A stretch of 64,000 bases of DNA from Ceratorhiza oryzae-sativae (GCA_030998015.1 JARWMV010000024.1:1-64000); one strand, 5' to 3'; positions 12,270-24,871 are shown, counted from the stretch's first letter. A program made the numbers and translations. Notes: generated by a model not told the origin, from the letters alone.

Positions 12270-13886
12270 CTAAGGGCCTTCCTTTGATGGACGGCGCAAA
12301 TGAACCATACTGCCATATTTGTCTATTGGACTATCACAGCTTGCACAAGCACAATGATTGGCTGAAAGGATGGTCAGCTTCACGCAGGGCTGTTCTCTTG
12401 GCAAACAACGAACCGTTTGGTGAAACCCGATTGGCCCAGAACCTCAACGCTAGCTTCAGCGTGCCCCAGAACACCATGAACAGGGATATCGTGGATACAA
12501 AGACGTCGATAACCAAGTTGCCCGGCGATTTGGACGCAAGGTAGTGGCACAAGTACAAAGTATTGAACTCTGTACGGGGAAGAAACGAGAACGGCATATT
12601 ATAGCCCTTCAGGTCGTTCCGCACGGAATCAATACCCATCTGTGACCCTGGGCTAATAATGGGCTGAAGTGCATTGCGAAAGGCTTCGATGCTCGTCAAT
12701 GAGTTTTGCTTGGATGCAACGCCTAGATCTGTAAGTATAGATCCAGCCAAGACTTGCACGTAGTTTTCGATCGCTGAGCCACCATTCCAGCTAATTCCAG
12801 AAAAGTCGGTTTGAGAAAAATGCTCGTCAATAAGACGCAAGGGCAGAAGATAGATGGGTTTCTTACGTAAGCACCTCCATAAATTTCTCCTTCCCTCCAT
12901 TCATCCAAACTGTAGAGTAAGAATTAATCGATCCTTCCGCCCATTCAACAACATTTTCGTCTAGCCGAAATTTCTGGTAGAAGGATGTCGCGTTTCCTTG
13001 GTTGTAGAAGACCTGCCAGAATAAATCATATTTGAACGCAGAGAGGAGCCGGGATATCCTGTTCGCAATCGGCGTCACGCGGGAGGAGTTGCTGGCTACC
13101 GTTACTGTGCCCTTTGATCCAACAGCTCGAATAGCCGATCCAGTGGTAGCAATGATCTCGATGTTTCCCGGAAGCGAGCAGTTGACAGTCGCCTACAAAA
13201 GAGTGCATGAGCAACGAGGTCAGGTTCAATTTGACAATCATACCAGCAAGCTGCCCTCGCCAATAACAAGATTTCCAGCGATATCGATAGACTCGATAGA
13301 GCAATTGACGAGAGACGTGCCTTTATAGTTGGCATTGGACGTAGTCGCGTTCATCAAGGTGTCATACAAGCTCTGGACCGTGTAGGTGAAAGCACGATTC
13401 TAAGGTGCTTCGTCAAACAACACGACTTGAATCACGGATCATTTCGATTACGTACTGTGGTTTGGTACATGCCTCCGGTCAGTAATAACGCCGGTTCGCA
13501 CCCGGACGAAAAATCCCCTGGAAAGGCGTTCTGCTTAGCGATGATTCCCTGGTTAGAGTTTGCACAACTACCGAGCGTATCGAGCCTCATTCGGTCGAGC
13601 CAGGATGGTTCTTTGCCTTGAATGTACCAAGATGACGACTTGGTGTAAACGGTTACGCCAACAAAAGCCACTGAGTCCCTCGGTTAGTGATCTCGCCCAA
13701 GTATGAAACAGACCGTGCATACAGTTGATATAGAAGATTAAAATGAATGCAAGGGACGAGCCCAGAACGATAAAGGTGGTAGCATGGCGCCATGGGTACT
13801 GCCTGAGTTCGGTCAGCCGAGGCCTGCGACCACTAGAGACAGCAACTTACTCACCGCGTGATGGGATAGTCGAACCGAAACTGCAT
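12270..13886 (-). CDS. Two-TM membrane protein family, copy B
   Basis: Eight exons on the minus strand. Exon 1 is 13886-13855 (MQFRFDYPITR), exon 2 is 13802-13723 (YPWRHATTFIVLGSSL, TM1), exon 3 is 13670-13572, and exon 4 is a 62-nt exon encoding the GCEPALLLTGGMYQTT block. Then come NRAFTYTVQSLYD, an exon starting ATVNCSL, an exon with TM2 (NLVIDVFVSTISLFMVFWG), and a last exon ending at the TAG at 12272-12270. Without the last 51-nt intron the frame would stop at 12334; with it the protein ends in NHCACASCD and a basic tail, matching the NHC motif of copies C-E. It lies tail-to-tail with copy A. The gene appears intact. Function unknown. Confidence 0.72.
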
Positions 13887-14466
13887 GAGGGAGGGAACGG
13901 ATCAGGCGCGCGGCCGTGAGGCAGCTGGCTTTATGCTGCAATGGGAAGGGATATGGATTGTAATTGATCAGAGGGCTAGAAGATCGAACCATGACCGTAT
14001 ATGCGTGCCACCGGGATCAAAGCAGAGCGTGCTGCTTCTTTCTGTCGTGGAAATAACAAGAGCGTCAGGTATAATTGAATTCAAGAATATCTACCGAGCT
14101 GCCGATCAAGTGTATTACAAGTTTGCATCGGATTTCCCTGGAGCTGCCGAAACGATCAGGATGAATATCCTTCCAATGGGTCGCTCGGCCGTGGATAGAG
14201 TACGAGTTCACCGAGGCTGACGACTAATCGGTCACAGAAACTTCATCCGGGTTCAAGGGATTTCATATTGACCCATGGTAGAGTATACATTTCACGCTTC
14301 TTCTTTCCGGATACCCCCGCCTCTTCGTTGTTTTTTTGCAGCCTCGCGATGGCGACGCGTGTACTCTCTCGTAAGTTCCAATTTGTTTTTGTCCCATTTT
14401 GCCCGAATCTCCTCTCTAAACAATCAACTGAATCACGGAACAGGGATCAGAGCTCTAAGGAAGGCC

Positions 14467-16213
14467 TTACGAAGTACCAGGATGTTCCCACCGCCAGCCC
14501 TTTTCGGCAATGACGCTAAACACGTCCTTCGGTCCTGTGCCCGGGAAGAACATGATCTCGCGCGGGTCGGGTGTGTATTGGATCGCATGTTTTTGACTTG
14601 GTGTTTGGACTGTAATGGGGACAGTTACGGGTTCGGGTACGGGTTGGCGTTGGATGGATGCCGGGAGGAACGATTCGGCGTCGGGGTCGAGTTCAAAGTC
14701 TAGCCCGAGGGAGAATCCACCTGTGGATAATACAATGAATAGAGTTGAGGCGAAGCGACACCGGAAACGGGGTGCAGATCCAATCGGGGGAGTGCCGAAT
14801 GAATGGATATGAATTACAGAAATGACGTACCACTTTCTTCCTGTGGCTTGAACATATCCTTCAAAGCGGTATATTGTTGGGTTTCAGGCGCGGGCGGCGC
14901 TGCTTCCTCCTCCTCTTCGTCTTCTTCCTCAGGGCTTTCGCTCACCCGGTCGACTTCCTCGGTCATGACCACCGCCTGCTTGACCTCAACATCTTCGCCC
15001 TCCACATCCATTTCAGCTGCAACCGTGGATTCTGCTCTCTGCTCTTTTGGAACGACCCCATAATCTACTTCTCCTTCTCCGTTTTGAAGATCCACCTCGT
15101 CCCCACTGATGCTTTCCCGCCCGCCCCACTCGTCTCCAGAGAACAATCCGCCAAGGAGTGCCAGAGTCGATGCTTTCTCTTGAGCCAAGGAAATCATAGA
15201 AACATTATCTCGTATAGGGGCAGATACGGTAGGAGGGGTAGACGATTTCGGTTTGGGCTCTGGCGGGGGTGGGGATCGTTTCCGAGCCGCTGGGGTTGGG
15301 ACAGGTTTAGGGTCGGATTCGCTAGAGATTGTGCTCGCTACTTCGACTTGGTCCATCTCCATAGCCTTCACCTCTCCGACTTGGATTATCCCCCCGCCCA
15401 GCAGCTCCTCGCCCAACCCTCCTCGCCCGACCGAAAGATGGACAGCTCCATACCGCGCAGGATCGATCACTGTACATCGTGCACGCCCAAGCTCAAACTT
15501 TCGTCGCTTGGAGTTGAGTTTTTTGGGTTTGATTTTTGTCGAGCGGGATTTGGGTGGGAGTGGGATCGGGTGGATTGGGCGCATTCGTAGAGGTCGGATC
15601 AAGTGGTCGAGAGGAGTTCGACGCCAGCCCTGTGTTGTGATTCGTCAGTAAGACGGGGGTATAGGTTGATATTGTTGCACCTTGCGAGAATGAACATTCT
15701 CCAGCGTGACCAAACTCATATCCTTGGCCTCCTTGCCCTGTGTACCCCGCAAGAGTCGCCTGGCCTTGAGTCGTCGTTTGACTCGGGCACGCCTGAGAGC
15801 GAGCAGGTCGAGTTTTGGACGAGGGGGAGGGTGGAGCTCTAGTTCACGCCTGGAACAGATCAGTTGTGGCCATGGGATGAATGGCCAAGGACTACCTGGC
15901 TCGAAAGTCGGGCTTGGCTGCTCCGACTCGAAGTTTGGCGCCTTTCCATGTCGAGCCGCTAAGCAGATTCATGCCTGAGGCGAAAATAAGTAACTAAGAT
16001 GCCATTATTTGACATGGACTCACACCGGGCCAGCTTGTCCTTGGTGCTCTCCAGCGTGACATATGCAAACCTTCTCGGTTGTCCGAGACCATCCAACTTG
16101 CCGACACCATCGACATCCTTGACGCTGCCAAACGTCGAGAACCGCTGCTCGAGGTCGCTCTGGGTGATAGCCGGGGTCAAGCCAGAGATGTGCAGTCTGG
16201 CGGTGGTGGTCAT
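14467..16213 (-). CDS. Nop8/NOL8-like nucleolar RRM protein
   Basis: Five exons on the minus strand; the first is 16213-16024, the second 15974-15896. The N-terminus is an RRM: ARLHISGLTPAITQSDLEQRF (RNP2 side), RFAYVTLE (RNP1 side), then LLSGSTWKGAKLRVGAAKPDF, which is the hallmark of the Nop8/NOL8 RRM. A basic segment (RARVKRRLKARRLLRGTQG) follows, then a proline/serine-rich middle, an acidic run of E/D around 14920, and a conserved C-terminus containing FSLGLDFELDPDAESF, PREIMFFPGTGPKDVF and GWRW. In yeast Nop8 acts in 60S subunit assembly in the nucleolus; I infer the same here. It shares a 111-bp divergent promoter with the squalene synthase gene. Confidence 0.75.
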
Positions 16214-16324
16214 GACCAAAATTGCGGCCAGGTTTACACCTGTTTGTGCGGGCCGGGGAGGGATATTTGATTTGTTTTTCTGACGGAACATGACACGATT
16301 CGATTCCTCATTTTTGACGACGAT

Positions 16325-18154
16325 ATGGGACTCGCGGCGTATCTGTATCTGCTGTGCACGCACCCCAACGAGTTCCGGAGCCTTGTGCAGTACAAGCTGT
16401 GGCACGAGGCCAAGCGCGACATCACGGCGCACGGCGAGCACGACACGTCTGGCTGGGACCGCGAGTCGATGCGCAAGTGCTGGCACTTTCTCGACCTCAC
16501 CAGCCGCAGCTTTGCCGCCGTCATCAAGGAGCTCGAGGGCGACATGGCCCGCATGGTGCGTCGTTTTGTTCACAACCGAGACATGCGCTGATGTGCTGGC
16601 ACCAGGTCTGCATGTTCTACCTCGTGCTCCGCGGCCTGGACACCATCGAAGACGACATGACGATCCCAGACGAAAAGAAACAGCCGCTGCTGCGCTCGTT
16701 TCACGAAAAACTATCGACCCCCGGCTGGACGTTTACCGAGTCCGGCCCAGACGAAAAGGACAGGCAGCTGCTGGTCGAATTTGACAATGTCGTAGCAGAG
16801 ATGGCGCTCTTAAAGCCCGAGTAGGTCGCGTGTTTGCTTTCGATGACAAGAGCTAACGAGCGCACAGATACCGCGAAATCATCACAGACATTTGTCACAA
16901 GATGGAAATCGGCATGGCAGACTATGCACACCGCGCCGCTGCCCTCTCTGCACCCAACCCTCCCCCCGATGCGCCCTCTCCCTACCTCGAGACGATCTCC
17001 GAATACGACCTCTACTGCCACTACGTCGCCGGCCTCGTCGGCGAAGGTCTCTCCCGCCTGTTTGCTGCCTCTGGCAAAGAAGTACCTTGGCTCGGCGAAC
17101 AGCTCACTCTGTCCAACTCGATGGGTCTCCTCCTCCAAAAGACCAACATTCTCCGCGACATCCGCGAAGACGTTGACCAAGGCCGATACTTTTGGCCGCG
17201 CGAGCTCTGGGGTATTTTCAAACCCGCCTCGGAAAAAGCTCGGCCGCCTATTAAAGGCCAATACTTTGGATTCGCGACTCCCCAAGAGCTAGTCCAGGCC
17301 GTCGATTCGCCCAACAAGGATGTGCACGACCGCGCCATGTGGACCTTGAGCGCCATGACCCTCGACGCGCTCCGTCATGCGACCGACGCGCTGGACTATT
17401 TGGCTCTGTTGAAGAACCAGAGCGTGTTCAACTTTTGCGCGATCCCGGCCGTCATGGCCCTGGCCACGCTCGAGTTGTGCTTCATGAACTCGGATGTGTT
17501 GAGGCGAAACGTCAAGATTCGCAAGGGTCAAGCTGTCCAGGTGTGTTCCTTTGGTCCTAGTTTGTTTGACGTTTATTGACAATGCAACCCTGAACACAGC
17601 TGATCATGAAGAGCACCAACCCGCGAGACGTGGCATACATGTTTAGAGATTTCGCACGCGGGATTCACGCCAAGGCCAGCCCCGCGGATCCAAACTTTTT
17701 GCGCATCGGCATTGCGTGTGGGAGGGTACGTGGTTTGCTTCTGATCTCGCCTCCTTTCGCCATGGCCGCCTGTCTCTTGATCCTATTTGATCTCACCCAC
17801 AACTCACACGCCCTCTCACACACACAGATCGAAGCCTGGGCCGAACACCACTACCCCTCATTTATCACCATCGCCCACAGCTCAGCGACCAACTCGACAT
17901 CGGTCGAAATGTCCACCACCGACGCACGCATGCGCATCGTCAAACGCGACCAGCTCCGCGAATCCCGGATCAAGGCCGAGGCCGAGGCCAAGAAACGGCG
18001 CGAGCGCGGGTTGGACGAAAACCCGGCCACGACGGTGGAGCAAGAGGGTTTGCCCTGGGCGTTGCTCGCCGTGGTGGCGGCGTTGTTTATAGGCCTGTGT
18101 TGTGTCGCTGGCGCGGTGGTCTATTTGGTCATTTGGTGGAGCGAGGAGGCGTAA
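16325..18154 (+). CDS. ERG9: Squalene synthase (farnesyl-diphosphate farnesyltransferase)
   Basis: Five exons (16325-16555, 16606-16820, 16868-17540, 17600-17725, 17828-18154) encode 523 residues. The enzyme condenses two farnesyl diphosphates to squalene through presqualene diphosphate with NADPH, the first committed step of sterol synthesis, on the ER membrane. The start [20 protein letters not shown] resembles other fungal enzymes. The first Mg-binding motif is DTIEDD at residues 89-94 and the second is [11 protein letters not shown] near residue 245. [12 protein letters not shown] is also family-specific. A C-terminal hydrophobic anchor (residues about 494-516, [21 protein letters not shown]) is followed by a short polar tail, as expected for an ER tail anchor. 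No defects are seen. Confidence 0.95.
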
Positions 18155-19306
18155 GCTCTGGGGGTTTCTTACGAGCGGGTTTGGGTAATGTGATTGGGAT
18201 TGCTCTTTTGTTTTTTTTTGTTGTTGTATCGGTGGTAGATTTTTTTTTCCGTGTGGCATACAGAGTAAAATACAACCGAGATATTACACGCGTCCGCTGT
18301 CTAGTATCGTTTGTCACTACCCGAGCTGAATCTTGGATGGAGGGGTAATGTGCTTTGGAAGCTCAGGCAGGTGTTGGGTGATGAGACGAGTTTTGCGCTT
18401 TGACTCTAGCAAGTTCAGTCTGCTTTGATGGCCATTCCACTCGCATACAACCACCGTTGGACGGACCCAATGTTGCCCGAGCCCTGTCGAGTCGCAAGGG
18501 CATCGGTCTGGGTAGGTCTCGTCGTTAATTCGATAGACGAGGATCGTTCTCCACGAACAGCTCTTGGTCACGTTTCATCCCGCCACCTAACCTCCACCGC
18601 CCCCGCTCTAGCGTATCTCAAACACCCCGGGGTTACATCACAGATGAAGGTTTCAGGCTTGGTACAAGCTCCATCAGTCTCTCATTTGCCTATGACCTTG
18701 AAGCAACTGACACCCGCACAATAGATATCTACCATGGTCTATAAGACTTACATTGGCTGAAATCAACGGGCGGTCTACATACCCCTAGATTACTAATCGA
18801 GATAGCGCAGCATGCGAAACAAGTTCTCAAAACATTGCGTTTTAGATAGAAATCCTTTGCTTTTTCAGGTTTAGTCCCTGTCAACGTATACTATTGCATG
18901 CTAACGAGTGGGTCCACAGGGCATAGACCAGCCTCGAGCCCTCCTGTTTACCTTGCGTTGGGTCCGAGAACATTTCAGACTCTGATGGTTATTCTAAATG
19001 GTGGTTGTGTAGTCGCTGGAATAGGTGTAGAAATTGCCCAGCTCGGCTGAACATTCAGCATGGATCTGACCTCATTTCCATTCGGCCACCGTAATTAGGC
19101 TATTTGTGCACTCAAACAAGTCCTTGCCCCATATCTGATATGAACCACCAGTGTTCAGGGGATAAAGGTCCCGTCCAACGGTATAGAATGGATGATTGAT
19201 TCCCGTGGAGAATACAGGTAAAATTACAGGTGGAATAGTACATTTGCCTATGGACGTGTTCCAAGAAAGCTGCGACATGAGAGCAGGAGAACCATTCGGA
19301 TTGAAA
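18155..19306. other. Convergent intergenic region
   Basis: The 3' side of squalene synthase faces the 3' side of the DUF4336 gene. T-rich homopolymer runs at 18210-18250 lie in the probable squalene synthase 3' UTR. No gene recognised. Confidence 0.5.
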
Positions 19307-20423
19307 TCAAGGCTTGAAGTTTTCGTCGAGATACCACTTGTAGGCCTCGCGCCATGCGGCGTTGCCGCCTTTCTCGATCACGTCCTGGCAAAAAGTCATG
19401 AATAAAGACCGATATGGAAACCGAATGGAAGCTTACACCATGACATGGAATGATGCGGTCGAAATCCCATCCGGCAACCGTTCGTGCGTCCCGGGCCATT
19501 GCGCTAAGTGACGTCTTCGTCAGACACAATAAAGACTGGGGACCAGAACCGACGTACGCCTTGTCTCTACCTGCACTCCAGACAAACGTCTTGTGCGCGC
19601 GCATCATCGGGCCGAGTGTTCCGAATATGGGAAACTTGCCAGACGATTTCGAGTTTTGGTACTAGATTTTCCGGGTTGGTGAGTTCGACTTGTGGGAGAG
19701 ACCAAGAGGGCGAACCTGCTCCTTGGCTGGTAAATTGAACAACAAATCAGCTTGCACGAGCGTTTTGCTCGCTACATGCAGGAACGCGACGTCCTGGTTT
19801 TGGAAACCAGAAAAGTAGCATGCTTGGATCTGATCGTAGCGAATTTAATAAGGTTGGTGCAAGGCGAGGACAAACTCACCTCGGGTTCGTATCCGTATTT
19901 TGTCCCCGCAGGGTCTTTTCCGTAAACTGCGTGTCACAATATGTAAGGCCGAACAAGCGAGTTGGGTATGACGAGCACAAGCGCACCACCATCAAACTTG
20001 AGTACTCCCTCTTTCTTTGGCACGAGCCCAGGAACGCCAATGACTTTTGCGTCTGGATACAGTTTCTTGTATTCTGGGAGGTATAAGTGGTGCACCGCGT
20101 CCGCTCCGATGATATATCTACGTCATACGTGGCGTCAGTTGCTGCTAAGCCAGAACAAGAATCGACTCACTTGACAGGCCCGATTTCGCCCAACTTGGCC
20201 TTGGTTGCGTCGTCACAAGGTGTCGAGGCCAGCAACCATACGTCTCCAGAATCGAGTTTAATAGCCGTCGAACGACCTCCTACTGGGAAAATGTTGAATC
20301 GAGAGAAAGGGACAGAGAACGTCCATAGATTAGGTGCGACCTAGTGAGCCCAAGTTAGTCTGAATACAAACGTGTGGCGGTCGAGGAGCTAACCTCGCGG
20401 ATAACAGGTGGGACTGGGGGCAT
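19307..20423 (-). CDS. DUF4336 protein, metallo-beta-lactamase-like fold
   Basis: A multi-exon gene on the minus strand. Exon 1 (20423-20394) encodes MPPVPPVIRE; the next exon continues VAPNLWTFSVPFSRFNIFPVGGRSTAIKL. Further on come VKYIIGADAVHHLYLPEYK, YPDAKVIGVPGLVPKKEG, VQADLLFNLPAKEQ, GKFPIFGTLGPMMRAHKTF, AGWDFDRIIPCHG and the end AYKWYLDENFKP. This order matches the DUF4336 family, which has the metallo-beta-lactamase fold but an uncertain activity; HH in the middle and CHG near the end are the possible metal-ligand remnants. No signal peptide is seen, so it is probably cytosolic. The substrate is unknown. Confidence 0.75.
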
Positions 20424-20508
20424 GCTGTGGTTGGTGGTGGTGGTTGTGCTGGTGACGAGGCTTGGTTGGATGTGGGACGATACTGTCGTTGCGGCCGTCG
20501 TTGTTGAT

Positions 20509-20515
20509 CTATATA
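20509..20515 (-). promoter_or_regulatory. TATA box of the DUF4336 gene
   Basis: TATATAG on the minus strand, about 86-92 bases upstream of the ATG at 20423. Confidence 0.4.
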
Positions 20516-22129
20516 GGGCCCCGATGACAAATGGCATCATCATGTCCATGGCATCATCACAGACCCCGATCGCTGTCACGTGAAACATGCTCGGCCACCG
20601 GGCGCTCACAGTACTCGTCGCTCCTCCGCGGCGAGACCAGGCGTTCTGGACAAATTGTTAATGCTTGCAGTCGGCCCCGGTAATCGAAGCTGTGTAAACG
20701 CTCACTGCTTTTCACGTACTACTCTAACGCAGTATATATACTGTCCAGTTCGCTTAGGCCCATCTCCATATCCACCAACCTTGAATACTGCACGTCGCTC
20801 GGCAGCTTTTGACTCGCCGGCGAAACCGGCTCTAGCGTTTTTAAGCACCGGCAAATTCTGCGCCGTTTGACCTACCACAATCTGCATTGGCCGGAGTCAA
20901 CAAAAGGCTGACGTTGCTTGTGATCTTTGATGGGGGCAATTCATCCCAGAAGTCCATCCTGGACCATTTTATATGCTGGTTCAAACCAATCCGTCAATAT
21001 CCGTAATGGTGTTTCAAGCACAATGTCTCGGGATGAGACTTGACCACTGCAAGGGTACAGAATAGTCCTGACGTTGATCTCATCCAGAAACAAGTTGAGA
21101 TTTCTTCTTTTCCGTCATTGATTACTCAACCCTACAAAATCAAGCCATGCCCGTTCGAGTTGAGAGCGTCACGCGCACATCTCTGGTGTGTCTCGTTTGG
21201 CTCTATGTAGATACCTTCGAACTGATACAAAATACCACATGAAATGTTCTCTCCCGCTTTTGCCACACGTGGGGGTTTTCCAGATTTGTGATCTCTCATT
21301 CGATAGTAGATAAAGGCCGGGGTTTCCATATAAGGGTGCTATGCTATCGCGGTGCAAAATGATACGAGCTCCCGGTCGGACCTGGGTGATCTCTTGATAG
21401 GCCACACGCAGATATGATTGATTGCCCAGGCGCAGGTGAGGTTGGCTGGCTGCGCCGAGACTGCATCATGGATGGGTCAGGTACGGTTGAATGAGGTTGT
21501 CTCTAGTCGAACAGATCATACCGTAACTCGGGATGTGATGCCGCTGTAGTCGAGCTCATGACATGCAAATCGACAAGCATGCGTACAAGGCATCCTGATA
21601 ATACGTCCCCTGGCCAACGGATAACGCATAAGCACAACACGAATGGCACTATTAGGTATGATAAACCCAATAAAGTTCTTGGCATATGAGCATTGAATTG
21701 GCAAGTCCTCGACTCGCATACTCAGAGATGAGATGTGAGCGTGCACCATTAGTATACCAATTCCGATCATGAGCAAAGGTTATCATTCAATAGGACTATC
21801 ATTTCAAGTTGACGTCGGTGATCCCTTGCGCAGCCAGCGGTACTCCACGTCGATCTATGCCCTTCTAGCCGTTAGATCAATTGAGCCAAATATCCCGCTT
21901 GAGCAGGAGGCTCGAGCGCAGATCGACGTGACCGAGCCAGTGACAACAACTGCTTTTGGCACACAATACAGCTTTGTCATGATTGATGCTGGATGAATCA
22001 GCGCATACACCCTGGATCCCTCATTGACTTATGACAGCTCCGACAGCGCCCGTGAGTGTGGACTGGAACGTTCGGGGAGCTAGGTTGTACCTTGGGAGGG
22101 CCGAGAGCAGCAAGTCAAGTCAAGATACC
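20516..22129. other. Intergenic, no gene seen
   Basis: About 1.6 kb between the divergent DUF4336 and acyltransferase genes. Short unsupported frames only; no repeat or RNA gene recognised. Confidence 0.5.
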
Positions 22130-22137
22130 TATAAATA
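22130..22137 (+). promoter_or_regulatory. TATA box of the acyltransferase gene
   Basis: TATAAATA, 105-112 bases before the chosen ATG at 22242. It lies inside a longer open frame that begins at 22056, which is the reason for rejecting that upstream start. Confidence 0.5.
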
Positions 22138-22241
22138 GATCGTCCAAGGTTCCATGTCCGCCAACCACTGTCCACTTCCGCCTCAGTCGCCTTTACCCAA
22201 AACTTGCTAAGGACTCTATTCCATTCACAATATCTCACGTC

Positions 22242-23925
22242 ATGCCTGAAATTATCGAACTCGGATTCATGGATCTCAATCCATTCATCGAGTCGATGAC
22301 GGTTAGTCATGGGATCGTATTCAGCGGTGCCTTGGAGGTCGGAAAAGTCGAGAAAGCTTGGAATCTGCTTGGTCATACTTGGCCGGCTCTAGGCTCTTAT
22401 GTGCGCCACAACGAACAGGTGGGTTGTCAACGTCTCATCCAGGATCTATATTAACGATATCAACAAGTCTGACAAGATCGAGATCGTCATCCCCGATCAT
22501 GCGGAGAGAAAGCTTAAAGCAACGTCCCAGGTATGGCCTAGTTTGGGCAACATCGTAAGACTGTACTCATACTGCCATCCAGGTGCTCAACCGTGCTCTT
22601 GAGGAGACGGAAACATTCCATACCCGCACGAGCACCATCTCGACTCAGGTTTGCACACGGACCGAGATGCTGTATCGGGATGGCCCTCAACAGAACCTCC
22701 GCCAGCATATCGAATCTGGAGACCCAGTTTTCAGCCTTCATACTGCATACCTCTCGGATGCCACATTCGTCACAATCACGTTTCCTCATCTCGTGGATGG
22801 ATGCGGTTATCACACGTTACTTCAAGCGCTCTTACTTGCTCTGGATGAACAACCAATTCCCCCGCTCCTCTCTCATGACCCGTGGGCGATACTCTTACTG
22901 GAAGCATTAAGAACGCCTACAGATCCTGAAGCTGTGAAATCATGGTCTTCATGGGACAAGAGTGCCGCCGCAATACTCCAACGCGAGATTGAAGCAGAGT
23001 ATCGTTCGAATGAGCCTATTCAAATGCGGACAATTTATTTCCCCGCGGCTGAAATCGAGACAATGAGACAAAATGCGATGGAGGATTTGCGCAAGACAGG
23101 AAGTGAGGTTCCGTTCCTGAGTACAACTGATCTCATAGGGGCGTGGCTTTACAAGGTGAGTGACAAACAATTTCGACGACTTACCTTTTTAACAATGGTA
23201 TAGTATGCATTAGAAGACGGGCCTGATGATGCAAGCAAAAGCCGTTTCGTGTATCCGTTAAATGCACGGTGAGAGTTCTGTTCACTTAGGCTCAGGGTGG
23301 AATAATCATGCCTTAGCGAGTTAGCGGTCAATTTCCAGAAGCCTTCACGCCCGGCCAGGTCTACCTTCGCAATGCATTCTTCACCATAACTACGGATCAG
23401 CTTACCGACTACCAGCTTCATTCCATGTCACTTGGAGAGATCGCTGGAATGATTCGAAAGTCTGTTATTGGAAGCTCCACTAGAGTGTCATCCTTGTCAA
23501 AATTGAGGTGCAGCTACGAACACGCCGGCGAATTTTATGTACCGTTCAGCCCCGGTGATCGTTTACGAGGTAGGTTTTACCCGGTGTTGGAACGGGACAG
23601 CGTATACTGATATATTGACGATGTTTGAAGTTGTATCAAGTTGTAAGTTCTTCCCGTCATATCTAACATTGTTTCGGGATTTTGCTTACCTTGTATTTCA
23701 GGGCTTTCGTTTAAGCTTGGGGAGATGAGCATTGCTCAGTACATCAAGCCAGGTACAGGAACGGGCCGAGTCCTCGACGTAACCGGAGAGGCCATTGGTC
23801 GACACTATGTCACATTGATCAAGTATAAGGATGACGAGGGCGGAGTTGTCTGTGAGATGGACTGGGGTTCCAAGCGATGGAAGTCAGGCTCAATCGCTAA
23901 ATTCGCTCTTGAAAACCAGTTTTGA
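22242..23925 (+). CDS. BAHD-like acyltransferase (transferase family)
   Basis: Seven exons (22242-22418, 22468-22530, 22583-23155, 23204-23268, 23325-23569, 23631-23642, 23702-23925) give a continuous 452-residue frame. The N-terminal domain has the typical LEVGKVEKAWNLLGHTWPALGS. The active-site region is TFPHLVDGCGYH: the family motif is HxxxD(G), and here the spacing is H-L-V-D-G, one residue shorter. The C-terminal domain contains SRFVYPLNAR, PGQVYLRNAFFTIT and LSFKLGEMSIAQYIKPG. Such enzymes move an acyl group from a CoA ester to an alcohol or amine in secondary metabolism (fungal trichothecene 3-O-acetyltransferases are relatives). No clustered biosynthetic genes are visible, so the substrate is unknown. 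Exon 6 is only 12 nt. Confidence 0.75.
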
Positions 23926-24340
23926 TTTATTTTTTGATCCATAGACTATTTAGATATCTATATATATCCGCCTTTAAGAGTTGAATCGGCGCATTGAAAC
24001 GCACTATGTGCGCAGGGATTATGATTACCAACTCAGAACTGAGAATCACGGCCAAAAGGCGGTTGTCTGGTTAGAACTAGTTGGAACCTTGTGTCTAGCC
24101 AAGCTGGAACCACGGCTCTAACTAGCAAACTTTGGCCGAGAATGCGATAATATTGCGCCAAGCTGAGGTGCTCCTCAAACTTAACATAAAATAAGACTAC
24201 TCCTTCAAGCGTCATTAACCCCTGTTAGCCAAAACGATGAGCTTTTGATTCAACGATCGAATGCAATTCTGTAGGATAACTGGACTACATGAAGTACACG
24301 AGAGCGGCAGTTGTCCCATCGCACAAGACGGCCAAGCCGT

Positions 24341-24871
24341 TTACTTGTAGATGTAGCAGCTGAAAGCGAGTTTATTCAGCTCAGGTTCAGAAACAGAAGA
24401 CGGTAGAGATCTCACATGTAGTGGCCGTCGCAAGCGTTCGGGTGCCCGCTCGTGCTGCCATAGTTCAGGCGCCAGCGGTTGCCCTCGTCTACGAAGTCGT
24501 CTGGGTTGCCGAGAGAGACGTCTCCGTGCTGCGCTCCGTTCTTGGGAATGTCTGCGGGCGTTGAGAGAATGAGCATGCATCTAACAGGAGGAGCGAGCGA
24601 GGCTGAGCGCACAGCAGATGTAATGACCCGGGCAGGCGTTTGGATGGCCGTTGGTGCTACCATAGTTCACCTTGAATCGGTTTCCCTGATCGACGACTAG
24701 ATCCGGGTTTCCGTACGACGTCTCGCGCTTGGACAACTGTGGCAGCGGCGAGATGTGGGTGGGTGTGAGACTAGAGGAGGTAAACTAAAGACGCACTTTC
24801 TCGACTGGAGAACCAGCGACGAAGGCAGCAGCTGTCGCGATGAGGGCGATGCAAGACGTAGAGAAGTGCAT
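24341..24871 (-). CDS. Small secreted protein with two tandem modules, left copy
   Basis: Mirror copy of the gene at 26368-26898, with exons 24871-24797, 24736-24613, 24551-24416 and 24359-24341. The 117-residue product is the same: a signal peptide, a short pro-segment ending KR, and two ~42-residue modules. The two genes point away from each other's 3' ends, toward the centre of the palindrome with their promoters. See the right copy for the motif description. Because the two coding copies look identical, the duplication is either recent or kept alike by gene conversion. Confidence 0.8.

Noticed and set aside
12334..12420. Truncated C-terminus of copy B
   Set aside because: A 51-nt intron before CCAATCATTG restores the NHC motif seen in the other copies, so this is not a true truncation.
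14874..15590. 238-codon plus-strand open frame
   Set aside because: It is antisense to the Nop8-like gene, whose minus-strand reading has the RRM and conserved C-terminus; the plus frame is a shadow of the acidic and proline-rich part.
22418..22470. Apparent frameshift between the first two acyltransferase exons
   Set aside because: Resolved by a normal intron 22419-22467 with a TTAAC branch site and acceptor AACAAG; the frame is then continuous.
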